64,000 bases of DNA, taken from Brevundimonas sp. GTDB lineage: Bacteria; Pseudomonadota; Alphaproteobacteria; Caulobacterales; Caulobacteraceae. The notes beneath the pieces were generated by a model. The model was not told the DNA's origin. It saw only the letters and a program-made list of their open reading frames with translations, and did not search any database. The stretch lies in assembly GCF_029945885.1 (NCBI RefSeq), contig NZ_JAQSDK010000002.1:124001-188000 (forward strand), given 5' to 3'. How positions within the stretch are numbered: the first letter of the stretch is position 1; the number at the start of each line of letters is the position of its first letter. Made by a program: the position numbers and the translations under genes. Of this stretch, positions 30,542-39,737 are shown in pieces.

Positions 30542-31801
30542 ATGCTATCCAAAAATTGCCGTCTGCCGCGCACCGCGGCCGGCGGAGCCGCGATCACATT
30601 CGCGGCGACCCTGGCCATACTGGCTCCAGGGTCAGCCCTTGCCGAACCCGTCACCCTGGCCGATGCGCTGGCGCGCACCGCGGCCTCTTCGCCCACTCTG
30701 GCGGCCGCTGAAGCCGACGTTGCCGTCGCCCTCGGTCGAGCCCGTCAGGCCGGTTTCAGACCGAATCCGGAGCTTGATCTTTCCGTCGAGAATTTCTCCG
30801 GCACCGGCGCGCTTTCCGGATTGAACGAGGCCGAGAGCACGCTGAGTGTCGGCCAGAGGTTCGAACTCGGCGGCAAGCGGCCGGCGCGCGAACGCGCCGC
30901 CCAAGCCGAGGTGGACGCCGCCCGATTGCGCCTGGCGGTCGCTCGCGCCGATCTGCAGCAACAGGTGCGGGACGCCTACGCCGAAGCCTGGGCCGACAGT
31001 CGAAGGGTCGAACTCGCCCGTGACCAGTTCGTGCGGGCCGACAACCTGCAGGCCGTCGCCACCGAACTGGTCGACGCCGGCCGCGAGCCCCCGCTTCGGG
31101 CCTTGCGGGCGCGCACGGCCGCTCTCGAAGCCGTCGGCCGGGTTCGGGCCGCCGAGGCCGAATACGCGCAAGCCCAGCGGGCGCTCGCCGCGCTCTGGGG
31201 CGGCAGCGAGAACCTGCCCGAGCCTATCGCCCCGGATACGCCATCGGTGTCCGCCGCCGTCATTGATCCGGCTCGCGCGCTCGACGTGCGGCTCGCCGAG
31301 GCGGAGGTCGCCACCTCGATCGCCGTCGTGGATCGCGAACGCACCCTGTCGCGCCCGGATGTAACGGTCAGCGTCGGCGCCCGCCAGTTCCGCGGCACGG
31401 ACGATTCCGCCCTGGTATTCGGCGCCTCGATGCCGCTTGGTCTGTTCGACCGAAACCAGGGCAATATCGCCGCGGCCAACGCCGAACGGACCGGGGCCGA
31501 GGCCCGCCGCAACGCTGCCCTCGCCGGTGCCATCCGGCGGACGCGTGACGCCCAGGCCGCGCTTCGCACGGCCGAGGCGCAACTCGCCTTCCTTGAAAAC
31601 CAGGCCGAACCCGAGGCGATCGAGGCTGTGCGCATCGCACGAGAAGGCTTCTCGGCCGGCCGCTTCACCCTGCTGGACGTGCTGGACGCCGAAGAGGCGC
31701 TCAACACCGTTCAGGCCGCCATGATCACCGCCGAGATGGAGCGGGCGCAAGCCGTCGCCGCCCTGACCCGCGCCTCCGAAACCGAAGGATCCGCCCGATG
31801 A
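30542..31801 (+). CDS. czcC: CzcC-like TolC-family outer-membrane factor (second copy)
   Basis: 419 residues. A signal peptide (ATLAILAPGSALA) is followed by VTLADALARTAASSPTLAAA and the duplicated helical repeats of outer-membrane efflux proteins (LSVGQRFELGGKRPARERAA; LGLFDRNQGNIAAANAER). It forms the outer channel of the second divalent-metal RND exporter. Its stop overlaps the adaptor start by four bases (ATGA). Related to, but clearly diverged from, the copy at 22,032. Confidence 0.88.
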   Translation: MLSKNCRLPRTAAGGAAITFAATLAILAPGSALAEPVTLADALARTAASSPTLAAAEADVAVALGRARQAGFRPNPELDLSVENFSGTGALSGLNEAESTLSVGQRFELGGKRPARERAAQAEVDAARLRLAVARADLQQQVRDAYAEAWADSRRVELARDQFVRADNLQAVATELVDAGREPPLRALRARTAALEAVGRVRAAEAEYAQAQRALAALWGGSENLPEPIAPDTPSVSAAVIDPARALDVRLAEAEVATSIAVVDRERTLSRPDVTVSVGARQFRGTDDSALVFGASMPLGLFDRNQGNIAAANAERTGAEARRNAALAGAIRRTRDAQAALRTAEAQLAFLENQAEPEAIEAVRIAREGFSAGRFTLLDVLDAEEALNTVQAAMITAEMERAQAVAALTRASETEGSAR

Positions 31802-32958
31802 AGAAATTGACCAACACGCAACGCCTCCTGGCGGGAGCGGCTGCGACGGTCGTCGTTCTGGGCGGCGGTTACGCCGGCTGGAGCATGACCCGCAGTGCGG
31901 ACGCCGCACCAAAAGCCGCCACCGGGGCTGAAGAAGCCCACGGCGCCGGCGAGGCTCTGGAAATGGACGCCGCCCGCATCGAGGCGGCCGGCATCGTCCT
32001 GGCACCCGTCGGCAGCGGTTCGCTCAGCGCCGAGATCGTCGCCCAGGGCACCGTCGCGGGAACGCCCAGGGGTGAGGCCGTTCTGGCGGCCCGCGCCGAC
32101 GGGGTGATCACCGGCGTCTCGCTTCGCCTCGGCGACAGCGTCCGCGCGGGCCAGACCGTCGCGCTCATCGAGAGTCGTGAGGCTTCCGCGATCGCCGCCG
32201 AACGGGCGACGGCCCAGGCCCGGCTGACCGCGGCCAGGCAGGCTCTGGCCCGCGAGCAGCGTCTGTTCGACGCCCAGATCACCGCCCGACAGGATCTGGA
32301 AGCGGCCCAGACCGTGCTGGCAGAGGCCGAGGCGGAGGCGCGTCGGACTTCATCCGCCGCCACCGCCGCGCGGGTCTCCGGAGACGGCCGCAGTACGGGT
32401 GTCGTCAGCCCGATCAGTGGCCGGGTGACTGTCTCCAATGCGACCCTGGGTGCCTTCGTGAGCGCCGGGACGGAATTGTTCCGGGTGGCCAACGCCAGTG
32501 AGATCCAGATCCAGGCCTCGGTCTCCGCCGATGACGCGAACCGGATTGCGCCGGGCGACCGGGCGTCCATCAGCCTGCCCGAAGGCGAGGTCCAGGCCAC
32601 GGTGCGATCGATCACACCGGGCGTGGATGCGCAAAGCCGCGCCGCCACCGTCCTGCTCAACGTATCCGGGGTCGGCGGCCTTCGCCCCGGCCAGGCGATC
32701 GCCGTGCGGATCTACACGCGCGACGCCGCGACACCCGACGGCGTCTCGGTGCCGGAAGAAGCCATCCAGACTGTCGAGGGCCGGGAAGTGGTGTTCGTGC
32801 GGTCCGCCTCCGGCTTTACGGCCGTGCCGGTCGTTGTCGGCCAGCGCAGCGCCGGCCGGGCCCAGATCACATCCGGCCTCCGGGCCGGTCAGACGGTGGC
32901 GACCCGCAACGCCTTCCTGCTGAAGGCCGCGCTGGGTGCCGGCGAAGTGGAGCACTAG
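31798..32958 (+). CDS. czcB: CzcB-like RND periplasmic adaptor (second copy)
   Basis: 386 residues. An uncleaved-looking N-terminal membrane anchor (LLAGAAATVVVLGGGYAGW) and a short His/Glu linker (EEAHGAGEALEMD) are followed by the membrane-fusion-protein body: lipoyl half VLAARADGVITGVSLRLGDS, a long hairpin of Ala/Arg/Glu (about 125-185), second lipoyl half VVSPISGRVTVSNATLG, then beta-barrel. Unlike the first CzcB there is no lipoprotein Cys and no extra N-terminal domain. It couples the TolC-type channel to the pump that starts three bases after its stop. Confidence 0.88.
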   Translation: MKKLTNTQRLLAGAAATVVVLGGGYAGWSMTRSADAAPKAATGAEEAHGAGEALEMDAARIEAAGIVLAPVGSGSLSAEIVAQGTVAGTPRGEAVLAARADGVITGVSLRLGDSVRAGQTVALIESREASAIAAERATAQARLTAARQALAREQRLFDAQITARQDLEAAQTVLAEAEAEARRTSSAATAARVSGDGRSTGVVSPISGRVTVSNATLGAFVSAGTELFRVANASEIQIQASVSADDANRIAPGDRASISLPEGEVQATVRSITPGVDAQSRAATVLLNVSGVGGLRPGQAIAVRIYTRDAATPDGVSVPEEAIQTVEGREVVFVRSASGFTAVPVVVGQRSAGRAQITSGLRAGQTVATRNAFLLKAALGAGEVEH

Positions 32959-32961
32959 ATC

Positions 32962-35900
32962 ATGATCGCCAACCTCATGGCCCTGTCGGTACGGGCGCGA
33001 TGGATCATCATCGCCCTCGTGCTGGTCGTCTCCACCTACGGCGCCTGGCAGCTGACCCAACTGCCGATCGACGCCGTGCCCGACATCACCAACAACCAGG
33101 TGCAGATCAACACCTCCGACGCCTCACTCTCGCCCGTCGAGATCGAGAAACGCGTCACCTTCCCGGTCGAGACCGCCATGGCCGGCATTCCCGGCCTGCA
33201 ATCGACCCGATCCCTGTCGCGCAACGGCTTCTCTCAGGTCACCGTGATCTTCGACGAGAATGTCGACCTGTATTTCGCGCGCCAGCAGGTCAGCGAACGC
33301 CTCGTCCAGGCCCAGGAAAGCTTGCCGGCAGGAGTCCAGCCCCAGATCGGGCCTGTCACCACGGGCCTGGGCGAAGTCTTTATGTACGCCATCGACTACG
33401 AGAACCCGGGCGGTCGCGGCGCGACTGTGCGCAACGGTCAGCCGGGTTGGCAATCCGATGGGTCGTTCCTGACGCCCGAGGGCGACCGGCTGACTGACGA
33501 CGTGTCCCGCGCGGCCTATCTGAGGACCGTGCAGGACTGGATCATCGCGCCGCAGCTGCGGACGGTGAACGGCGTCGCCGGCGTCGACACCATCGGCGGC
33601 TTCGAGAAACAGTATGTGGTCGAACCGGACCCCACGCGCCTGGCCCAGTACGGCGTGTCCTACAGCGAGCTGGCGGAAGGGCTGGAAGCGGCCAACCTTT
33701 CGGTCGGCGCCAATTTCGTCGAACGCGGGGGAGAGGCCTATCTGGTGCGCGCCGACGCACGCATCCGCAGCCTCAGCCAGATCGAGGAAGCCATCGTCGC
33801 CACGCGCGGCGGCGTTCCCGTCGCCGTGCGCGATATCGCCACGGTGCGTCTCGGCGGCGATCTGCGGACCGGCGGAGCGACCATGAACGGCCACGAGGTC
33901 GTCATCGGCACCACCCTGATGTTGATCGGGGAGAACAGCCGTACCGTCGCGCGCTCGGTCGGCGAACAGCTGGAAGCGACCGTTCGATCCCTGCCGCCGG
34001 GGATCAAGGTCACCCCGGTTCTGGACCGCTCCAAGCTCGTCAACGCCACGATCGCTACCGTTCAGCGCAACCTGATCGAGGGCGCCATCCTGGTCGCCAT
34101 CGCCCTGTTCCTGCTGCTCGGTAATGTCCGCGCCGCCCTGATCGCGGTGGCGATCATCCCGATCTCGTTCTTCATGACCGCCATCGGCATGAACTACCTG
34201 GGGGTGTCGGGAAACCTGATGAGCCTCGGCGCGCTCGATTTCGGCCTGATTGTCGACGGCTCCGTCATCATCATCGAGAACTGCCTGAGACGACTGTCCG
34301 AACGCCAGCATCACGAAGGCCGTTTGCTCAGCCTGCGTGAACGGCTCGAGGAAACCACCATCGCCACCCAGGAGATGATCAAGCCCACGGTCTACGGCCA
34401 GGCCATCATCCTGCTGGTCTTCGCGCCGCTGCTGACGTTCCAGGGCGTCGAGGGCAAGACCTTCTCTCCCATGGCCATCACCCTGATGCTCGCCCTGGTC
34501 GCCGCCTTCATCCTGTCCATCACCTTCATTCCGGCCATGGTCGCCCTGGTGATGCGCAACAAGGTTTCTGAGAAGGACGTGTTCGTCATTCGCTGGATCA
34601 AGGCGAAATACGAACCCGTGTTGCACCGGGCCGTGGCCCGCCCCTGGCCGTTTGTCGGCGGCGGTCTGGCCCTGTTCGCCGTGGCGGGGGTGATCTTCAC
34701 CATGCTCGGCCAGGAGTTCATCCCGACGCTTGATGAACGCAATCTGGCGATGGCTTCCCAGCGCGTGCCGTCGACGGCGGTTGAGCAGTCCATCCGGATG
34801 CAGCTCGGTGTCGAGAGGGCTGTAACCGCCTTGCCCGAGGTCGAGGTCATGTTCTCCAAGTCCGGCACTGCCGAGGTCGCCACCGATCCGATGCCGCCCA
34901 ACATCTCTGATGGCTTCATCATCCTTAAGCCCCAGGATCAATGGCCGGAGGGCGTCGACAACAAGGAAGACGTGATCGAACGGGTGGAAGCCGCGGCCAA
35001 CGCCCAGGTCGGTCAAGGCTATGAGCTCAGCCAGCCGATCGAACTGCGGTTCAACGAACTGATCGCCGGCGTGCGCGGGGACGTTGCCATCAAGATCTAT
35101 GGCGACGATCTCGACAAGCTGACCGCCACCGCCAACCAGATCGCGGCGCAGTTGAACGCCACGCCGGGCGCGGCCGACGTCAAGGTCGAACAGACCGACG
35201 GCGCGCCGTCGCTGGACGTGACCTTCGACCGACCCGCTATCGCGCGCTTCGGTCTGACCGTGGAGGAGGTGGCCGATACGGTCGCCGCCGCCATGGGCGG
35301 TCGCGAGGCCGGGCAGCTGTTCGAAGGCGATCGCCGCTTCGATGTGGTGGTCAGGGTGCCCGGCGCCAGTCGCAATGATCTCGACGCGATCGGCGCGATC
35401 CCGGTCATGCTGCCTGAACAGGAAGGTCGAACCCGCAGCTCCGTACCCTTGCGTCAGGTCGCGTCGTTCAATTTTACGGAGGGTTTGAACCAGATCAGCC
35501 GTGAGAACGGCAAGCGCCGTGTCGTGGTCCAGGCCAATGTGCGCGGCCGGGACGTGGGATCGTTCGTCAGGGAAGCCATGCCCAGGGTCGAGACGGTCGC
35601 TCTGCCGGCCGGCTCCTGGATCGAATGGGGTGGCCAGTTCCAGAACCTCAAGGCGGCCTCCGACCGTCTGTCGCTGGTGGTGCCGATCTGCTTCCTGGCC
35701 ATCTTCGCAGTGCTGTTCCTCGCGGTCGGCACATTCGGGCGCGCGGTGGCGGTCTTCCTGACCGTGCCTCTGGGTCTCGCCGGTGGGGTCTTCGCCCTGG
35801 CTCTTACCGGCATCTCCTTCTCGGTATCGGCGGCGGTGGGCTTCATCTGCCTGGCCGGGGTGGCGGTGTTGAACGGCCTGGTGGTCATGTCGTCGATCCG

Positions 35901-36207
35901 GCAACGGCTCGATGACGGCATGGAGCTATCCCGCTCCATCATCGAGGGCTGTATGGAACGGGTGCGACCGGTCATCATGACCGGTCTGGTGCCCGCCATC
36001 GGCTTCGTGCCCATGGCCCTGGCTCACGGCACGGGTGCCGAGGTGCAGAAACCCCTGGCCATGGTCGTCATCGGCGGCCTGGTCACCGCGACCCTGCTGA
36101 CCTTGCTGGTCCTGCCGGCCATGAGCCGGCTGGTTCTGGGCCTCACCGAGGGGCGACGTGCCAAACCCACCGACATGCCGGCCATCGAGCCGGTCCCGGC
36201 GGAATAG
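32962..36207 (+). CDS. czcA: CzcA-like heavy-metal RND pump (second copy)
   Basis: 1081 residues. The N-terminal helix (RWIIIALVLVVSTYGAWQL) and DAVPDITNNQVQIN open a full-length HME-RND pump. Helix 4 reads [18 protein letters not shown], the divalent-cation form. A periplasmic insert around residues 145-175 (NPGGRGATVRNGQPGWQSDG) is longer than in the first copy, as in CzcA/CnrA relatives. It follows the adaptor by three bases and ends just before a strong hairpin at 36,212. Zn/Cd/Co or Ni/Co export is expected; which one the two pumps divide between them is not visible. Confidence 0.9.
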   Translation: MIANLMALSVRARWIIIALVLVVSTYGAWQLTQLPIDAVPDITNNQVQINTSDASLSPVEIEKRVTFPVETAMAGIPGLQSTRSLSRNGFSQVTVIFDENVDLYFARQQVSERLVQAQESLPAGVQPQIGPVTTGLGEVFMYAIDYENPGGRGATVRNGQPGWQSDGSFLTPEGDRLTDDVSRAAYLRTVQDWIIAPQLRTVNGVAGVDTIGGFEKQYVVEPDPTRLAQYGVSYSELAEGLEAANLSVGANFVERGGEAYLVRADARIRSLSQIEEAIVATRGGVPVAVRDIATVRLGGDLRTGGATMNGHEVVIGTTLMLIGENSRTVARSVGEQLEATVRSLPPGIKVTPVLDRSKLVNATIATVQRNLIEGAILVAIALFLLLGNVRAALIAVAIIPISFFMTAIGMNYLGVSGNLMSLGALDFGLIVDGSVIIIENCLRRLSERQHHEGRLLSLRERLEETTIATQEMIKPTVYGQAIILLVFAPLLTFQGVEGKTFSPMAITLMLALVAAFILSITFIPAMVALVMRNKVSEKDVFVIRWIKAKYEPVLHRAVARPWPFVGGGLALFAVAGVIFTMLGQEFIPTLDERNLAMASQRVPSTAVEQSIRMQLGVERAVTALPEVEVMFSKSGTAEVATDPMPPNISDGFIILKPQDQWPEGVDNKEDVIERVEAAANAQVGQGYELSQPIELRFNELIAGVRGDVAIKIYGDDLDKLTATANQIAAQLNATPGAADVKVEQTDGAPSLDVTFDRPAIARFGLTVEEVADTVAAAMGGREAGQLFEGDRRFDVVVRVPGASRNDLDAIGAIPVMLPEQEGRTRSSVPLRQVASFNFTEGLNQISRENGKRRVVVQANVRGRDVGSFVREAMPRVETVALPAGSWIEWGGQFQNLKAASDRLSLVVPICFLAIFAVLFLAVGTFGRAVAVFLTVPLGLAGGVFALALTGISFSVSAAVGFICLAGVAVLNGLVVMSSIRQRLDDGMELSRSIIEGCMERVRPVIMTGLVPAIGFVPMALAHGTGAEVQKPLAMVVIGGLVTATLLTLLVLPAMSRLVLGLTEGRRAKPTDMPAIEPVPAE

Positions 36208-36211
36208 TCCC

Positions 36212-36242
36212 GATCCCCGCCGTCGTATCGGCGGCGGGGATC
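36212..36242 (+). terminator. Strong hairpin after czcA, possible attenuator or mRNA stabiliser
   Basis: GATCCCCGCCG (36,212-36,222) and CGGCGGGGATC (36,232-36,242) form a perfect 11-base-pair stem with a 9-base loop. No T run follows, so it may not end transcription fully. Placed between czcA and the DUF190 gene, it could stabilise the czc mRNA 3' end or lower downstream expression. Confidence 0.6.
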
Positions 36243-36262
36243 CCCCATCCAAGGAGGCGATC

Positions 36263-36616
36263 ATGCCCGACCCGATCAAACTGATGCGACTCTACACCGA
36301 TGAGGCCGCCTATTTCGGCGACCGCAAGGTCTTCGAAATCGTGACCGAACGCGCCCAGGCGGCCGGCCTGGCGGGCGCGACGGTCCTGCGAGCCCTCGTG
36401 GGTTTCGGCCACACGCCCCACCTTCATCGCCGCCATCTGCTCGACGACGACCAGTCCCTGATCGTCGAACTGCTCGACCGCGAATCCAGGCTCAGGGCGT
36501 TTCTGGAAACCCTGTCCGATCTCGAACACCTCGGCCCCGTCACTCTTGAGGCCGTGGAGGTCCTGCGCTGGCAGGAACCCACGCCGGCAGACGCCCGTCA
36601 GGAGACCGTCGAATGA
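36263..36616 (+). CDS. DUF190 protein (PII-like, ligand-binding)
   Basis: 117 residues from the ATG at 36263 behind AAGGAGG. The DUF190 pattern is present: MRLYTDEAAYFGDRKVFEIV, then AGLAGATVLRALVGFGHTPHLH, LIVELLDRESRLRAFLETL, and VTLEAVEVLRW. The family has a PII-like ferredoxin fold, forms trimers and often stands beside CrcB/fluoride or metal transport genes. The His-x2-His in TPHLHRRHLL could bind metal. Its stop overlaps the start of the P1B ATPase, suggesting it acts with that pump. Confidence 0.8.
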   Translation: MPDPIKLMRLYTDEAAYFGDRKVFEIVTERAQAAGLAGATVLRALVGFGHTPHLHRRHLLDDDQSLIVELLDRESRLRAFLETLSDLEHLGPVTLEAVEVLRWQEPTPADARQETVE

Positions 36617-38700
36617 CGTCTGAGGATATCGCGCGGCCGAAGAGCGAAGCCCCTGCCGAAGGGGCGGGTGGCGGCCACGAACATGGCCACGGGGGCGTTC
36701 TGGGTCCCAACACCGAGGTGATTTTCGCCCTGGCTTCCGGCGGAGCCCTGAGCCTGGGCTTCGCCCTCGAAAAACTGGCGGCGGGCGCTCCGGACTGGGG
36801 CCCGCTCGCGCTCTACCTCATCGCCTACGGCTTCGGCGGTCTCTTCACCGTCCGTGAAGCGTTCGAGAACCTCCGGCAGAAGCGGTTCGAGATCGACACC
36901 CTCATGCTCGTCGCCGCGGCGGGCGCGGCGGCGCTCGGCGCGTGGGCGGAGGGAGCCCTTCTATTGTTCCTGTTCAGCATCGGCCATGCCCTTGAAAACT
37001 ACGCCATGGGGCGGGCCAGGCGTGCGATCGAGGCCCTGGCTGAACTGGCGCCCCGAACCGCCCATGTGCGGCGTGACGGACAGGTCGTCGAACTTCCGGT
37101 CGAGGATCTGCGGGTCGGCGACACCGTGGTGGTTCGTCCGAACGAACGGCTTCCGGCCGACGGCTTCGTCGTGGAAGGAACGACGAGCATCAATCAGGCG
37201 CCGGTCACCGGCGAGAGCATGCCGGTCGACAAGCAGCCGGTCGCGGACGCGGCCGCCGCCCGCGCCCGGCCGGCCCAGGTTGGACCGGGGTCCCTGGTCT
37301 TCGCGGGCACCATCAACGGCGCCGGCGCCATCGAGATCGAGACGACCCGCAAATCGAGCGACACCACCCTGGCCAAGGTGGTGCGGATGGTGAGTGAGGC
37401 CGAGACGCAGAAGTCGCCGACGCAGCGCTTCACGGACCGGTTCGAGCGCATCTTCGTGCCGCTGGTGTTGGCGCTGGCCTTCGTGCTGCTGTTCGCCTGG
37501 GTGGTGGTCGACGAACCGTTCCGCGACAGCTTCTACCGGGCCATGGCGGTGCTTGTCGCGGCCAGCCCGTGCGCGCTTGCCATCGCCACCCCCAGCGCCG
37601 TCCTGTCCGGTGTGGCGCGCGCCGCGCGCGCCGGCGTCCTGATCAAGGGCGGCGCACCGCTGGAGAACCTCGGCTCGCTCAATGCGATCGCGTTCGACAA
37701 GACCGGCACCCTGACCGAGGGCCGGCCTCGCATCACCGAGGTCATGGCGGTGCGTGGAACGAAGGAAGCCGACCTCCTGGCGACCGCCGTCGCCGTCGAG
37801 CGGCTCAGCGACCACCCGCTGGCGGAGGCTATTGTGCGCGACGGCGCCGAACGGTTGGGCGACACGGGCCTTGCGGCCGCGACCGACCTCAAGAGCCTCA
37901 CGGGAAGGGGCGTGACCGCCGAACTGGGCGGGGAGACGATCTGGATCGGAAAGCCGGAGATGTTCGGGACCGACGGGGTGGCGGCTCTCGGCGACGAGGC
38001 GACAGCCGTCGTCGCCCAGTTGCGCCTGCAGGGGCGGACCTTGATGGTGGTGCGGCGAGGCGCGCGCGACCTCGGGGTGATCGGCCTGCTCGATACGCCC
38101 CGCGCCGCGGCGCGGACGACGCTCACCGCGCTCCGGGCCCTGGGCGTTCAGCGCATGATCATGATCTCGGGCGATCACCAGAAGGCGGCCCAGGCCATCG
38201 CCGGTCAGGTCGGGCTGACCGAGGCCTGGGGCGATCTGATGCCCGAGGACAAGGTCGACGCCATCAAACGCCTGCGCGCGGACGGCAAGATCGCGATGGT
38301 CGGCGACGGGGTGAACGATGCGCCGGCGATGGCCACGGCCACGGTCGGTATCGCCATGGGCGCGGCCGGTTCGGATGTCGCGCTCGAGACCGCGGACGTC
38401 GCCCTGATGTCGGACGACCTGTCCCAACTGCCGTTCACCATCGGCCTGAGCCGACGGACCCGCAGCATTATTCGCCAGAACCTCTACGTCAGCCTCGGCG
38501 TCGTCGCCTTCCTCGTGCCGGCGACCATCCTCGGACTGGGCATCGGTCCGGCCGTGGCGCTGCACGAAGGCTCGACCCTGCTGGTGGTGATCAACGCCCT
38601 GAGGCTGCTCGGCTACCGTGACCCGGCAGGGGACCGGACCCCCAATGAAATACCGGTGGCTCGCCAGGGGGCACCGGCAGATTTGAGGATACCGTCATGA
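36613..38700 (+). CDS. P1B-4-type heavy-metal ATPase (CzcP/CoaT-like)
   Basis: 695 residues. There is no CxxC metal-binding domain; a short His-rich head (GGGHEHGHGG, about residues 20-29) precedes the membrane helices. The P1B-4 marks are both present: SPC in helix 4 (Ser318-Pro-Cys320, AASPCALAIATP) and HEGST in the last-but-one helix region (from His651). DKTGTLTEG (Asp362), TGES and GDGVNDAPA are intact. P1B-4 pumps export Co, Zn, Cd or Fe from the cytoplasm; CzcP works beside CzcCBA. It overlaps DUF190 upstream and a DUF305 gene downstream by four bases each. Confidence 0.88.
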   Translation: MTSEDIARPKSEAPAEGAGGGHEHGHGGVLGPNTEVIFALASGGALSLGFALEKLAAGAPDWGPLALYLIAYGFGGLFTVREAFENLRQKRFEIDTLMLVAAAGAAALGAWAEGALLLFLFSIGHALENYAMGRARRAIEALAELAPRTAHVRRDGQVVELPVEDLRVGDTVVVRPNERLPADGFVVEGTTSINQAPVTGESMPVDKQPVADAAAARARPAQVGPGSLVFAGTINGAGAIEIETTRKSSDTTLAKVVRMVSEAETQKSPTQRFTDRFERIFVPLVLALAFVLLFAWVVVDEPFRDSFYRAMAVLVAASPCALAIATPSAVLSGVARAARAGVLIKGGAPLENLGSLNAIAFDKTGTLTEGRPRITEVMAVRGTKEADLLATAVAVERLSDHPLAEAIVRDGAERLGDTGLAAATDLKSLTGRGVTAELGGETIWIGKPEMFGTDGVAALGDEATAVVAQLRLQGRTLMVVRRGARDLGVIGLLDTPRAAARTTLTALRALGVQRMIMISGDHQKAAQAIAGQVGLTEAWGDLMPEDKVDAIKRLRADGKIAMVGDGVNDAPAMATATVGIAMGAAGSDVALETADVALMSDDLSQLPFTIGLSRRTRSIIRQNLYVSLGVVAFLVPATILGLGIGPAVALHEGSTLLVVINALRLLGYRDPAGDRTPNEIPVARQGAPADLRIPS

Positions 38701-39140
38701 AACGGATCGGATGGGCTTCGGTCATCGCCCTCTTTCTCGCGCTCTCCGCCTTCGCCTTCGGCCTGCTCTCGCGACAGCCGTCCGGCGGGACCGACAGTCT
38801 CCCGCCCATGGATGCCCGTCCGATCGACACCGGGTCCAGCCATGGCGGGACCCCCGCTGACAGCTCGTCGACCCGCGCCTTTCGCGAGGCGAACGCGCAA
38901 ATGCATCGCGACATGAGCGTCGACTACACGGGCGACGCCGATATCGATTTCCTGCGCGTCATGATCGCCAATCAGGAGGGGGCCCTCGCCATGGCGCGGA
39001 TCGCCGTTGAGCATGGCGAAGCGCCGGAGGTTCGCAGTCTCGCCGAAGAGATCATTGCGGGCCGGGATGTCGAGATCGTGCGCATGAAGGTCATGCTCGC
39101 GCGCCACGAGGATGGTCCGGTCACGGCCGGAAAGGGCTGA
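38697..39140 (+). CDS. Exported DUF305 protein
   Basis: 147 residues with an N-terminal membrane anchor or signal (ASVIALFLALSAFAFGLLS). The mature part holds the DUF305 core in shortened form: NAQMHRDMSVDYTGDADIDFLRVMIANQEGALAMARIAV, with Met/His pairs (MHRDM) and a C-terminal RMKVMLARHED. DUF305 proteins are four-helix, ferritin-like periplasmic metal-binding proteins; copper and silver binding is reported for CopM. It is translationally coupled to the P1B-4 ATPase, so it may accept the exported metal. The usual M-I-x-H-H is replaced by M-I-A-N-Q, so metal binding may be altered. Confidence 0.75.
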   Translation: MKRIGWASVIALFLALSAFAFGLLSRQPSGGTDSLPPMDARPIDTGSSHGGTPADSSSTRAFREANAQMHRDMSVDYTGDADIDFLRVMIANQEGALAMARIAVEHGEAPEVRSLAEEIIAGRDVEIVRMKVMLARHEDGPVTAGKG

Positions 39141-39144
39141 CGCC

Positions 39145-39567
39145 GTGGCAGGCAAGCGTTCCGCTATCCGAAGCCGCGAGCTCCGTTGGCGTGAAGGTCG
39201 CTATGGCAAGCGGCGGCGCGCTCGTCCTCAGAGGCGGCCCGCGGAGCCGCAGCCCGTGCGTGACGCCGTGGTGGCCGTCGCCGCCGGTCTGGTGGCCGCC
39301 GGCATCGCCCTGTCTATCGCGTTCGGCCTGTTGGGGGCGTACCGGATGCCGCTCCATTACGGCTACGGTCTGGTCCTTGGAACCATCATCGTCGGCGGTG
39401 TGTTGGCGGGGCCTCGCGATCGCACCGGCTGGATGATCACGGGGGCGATCGCTCTCGCCTGGCTGCTGGGGACCGGTTACCTCTATTCCGTGCGCGACCA
39501 GATCCACCTCCGCCCCGAAGGGCATCATGGAAGGACCACCGTCGTCTTCGAACCGGGACTGGCCTGA
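39145..39567 (+). CDS. Hypothetical membrane protein
   Basis: 140 residues from a GTG at 39145, four bases after the DUF305 stop. A very basic N-terminal 40 residues (KRSAIRSRELRWREGRYGKR) is followed by three hydrophobic helices (VVAVAAGLVAAGIALSIAFGLL; YGYGLVLGTIIVGGVLAG; WMITGAIALAWLLGTGYLY) and a short His-containing tail (PEGHHGRT). I recognise no family. It is probably the last gene of the czc2-ATPase operon and may be an accessory membrane protein. Confidence 0.5.
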   Translation: MAGKRSAIRSRELRWREGRYGKRRRARPQRRPAEPQPVRDAVVAVAAGLVAAGIALSIAFGLLGAYRMPLHYGYGLVLGTIIVGGVLAGPRDRTGWMITGAIALAWLLGTGYLYSVRDQIHLRPEGHHGRTTVVFEPGLA

Positions 39568-39737
39568 GCGCCGGGCGAGGTCAACATCGGCGGGTATTCC
39601 GGGGCCTGGCCGGTTTCAGCGCAGGCGGCCGGCGCGAGCGGTCTGGCACCGCCCGACGCAAGGGCGGATCGTTCCACACGAGCATCCGGGTGTTCTGACG
39701 GTCACTCGCGAGGGTTTCGCCGGGCGGACGAACCGGG

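Noticed and set aside
33124-35904. 926-residue minus-strand frame opposite czcA
   Set aside because: His/Asp/Gln/Gly-rich with no domain; a GC-rich antisense shadow of the RND pump.
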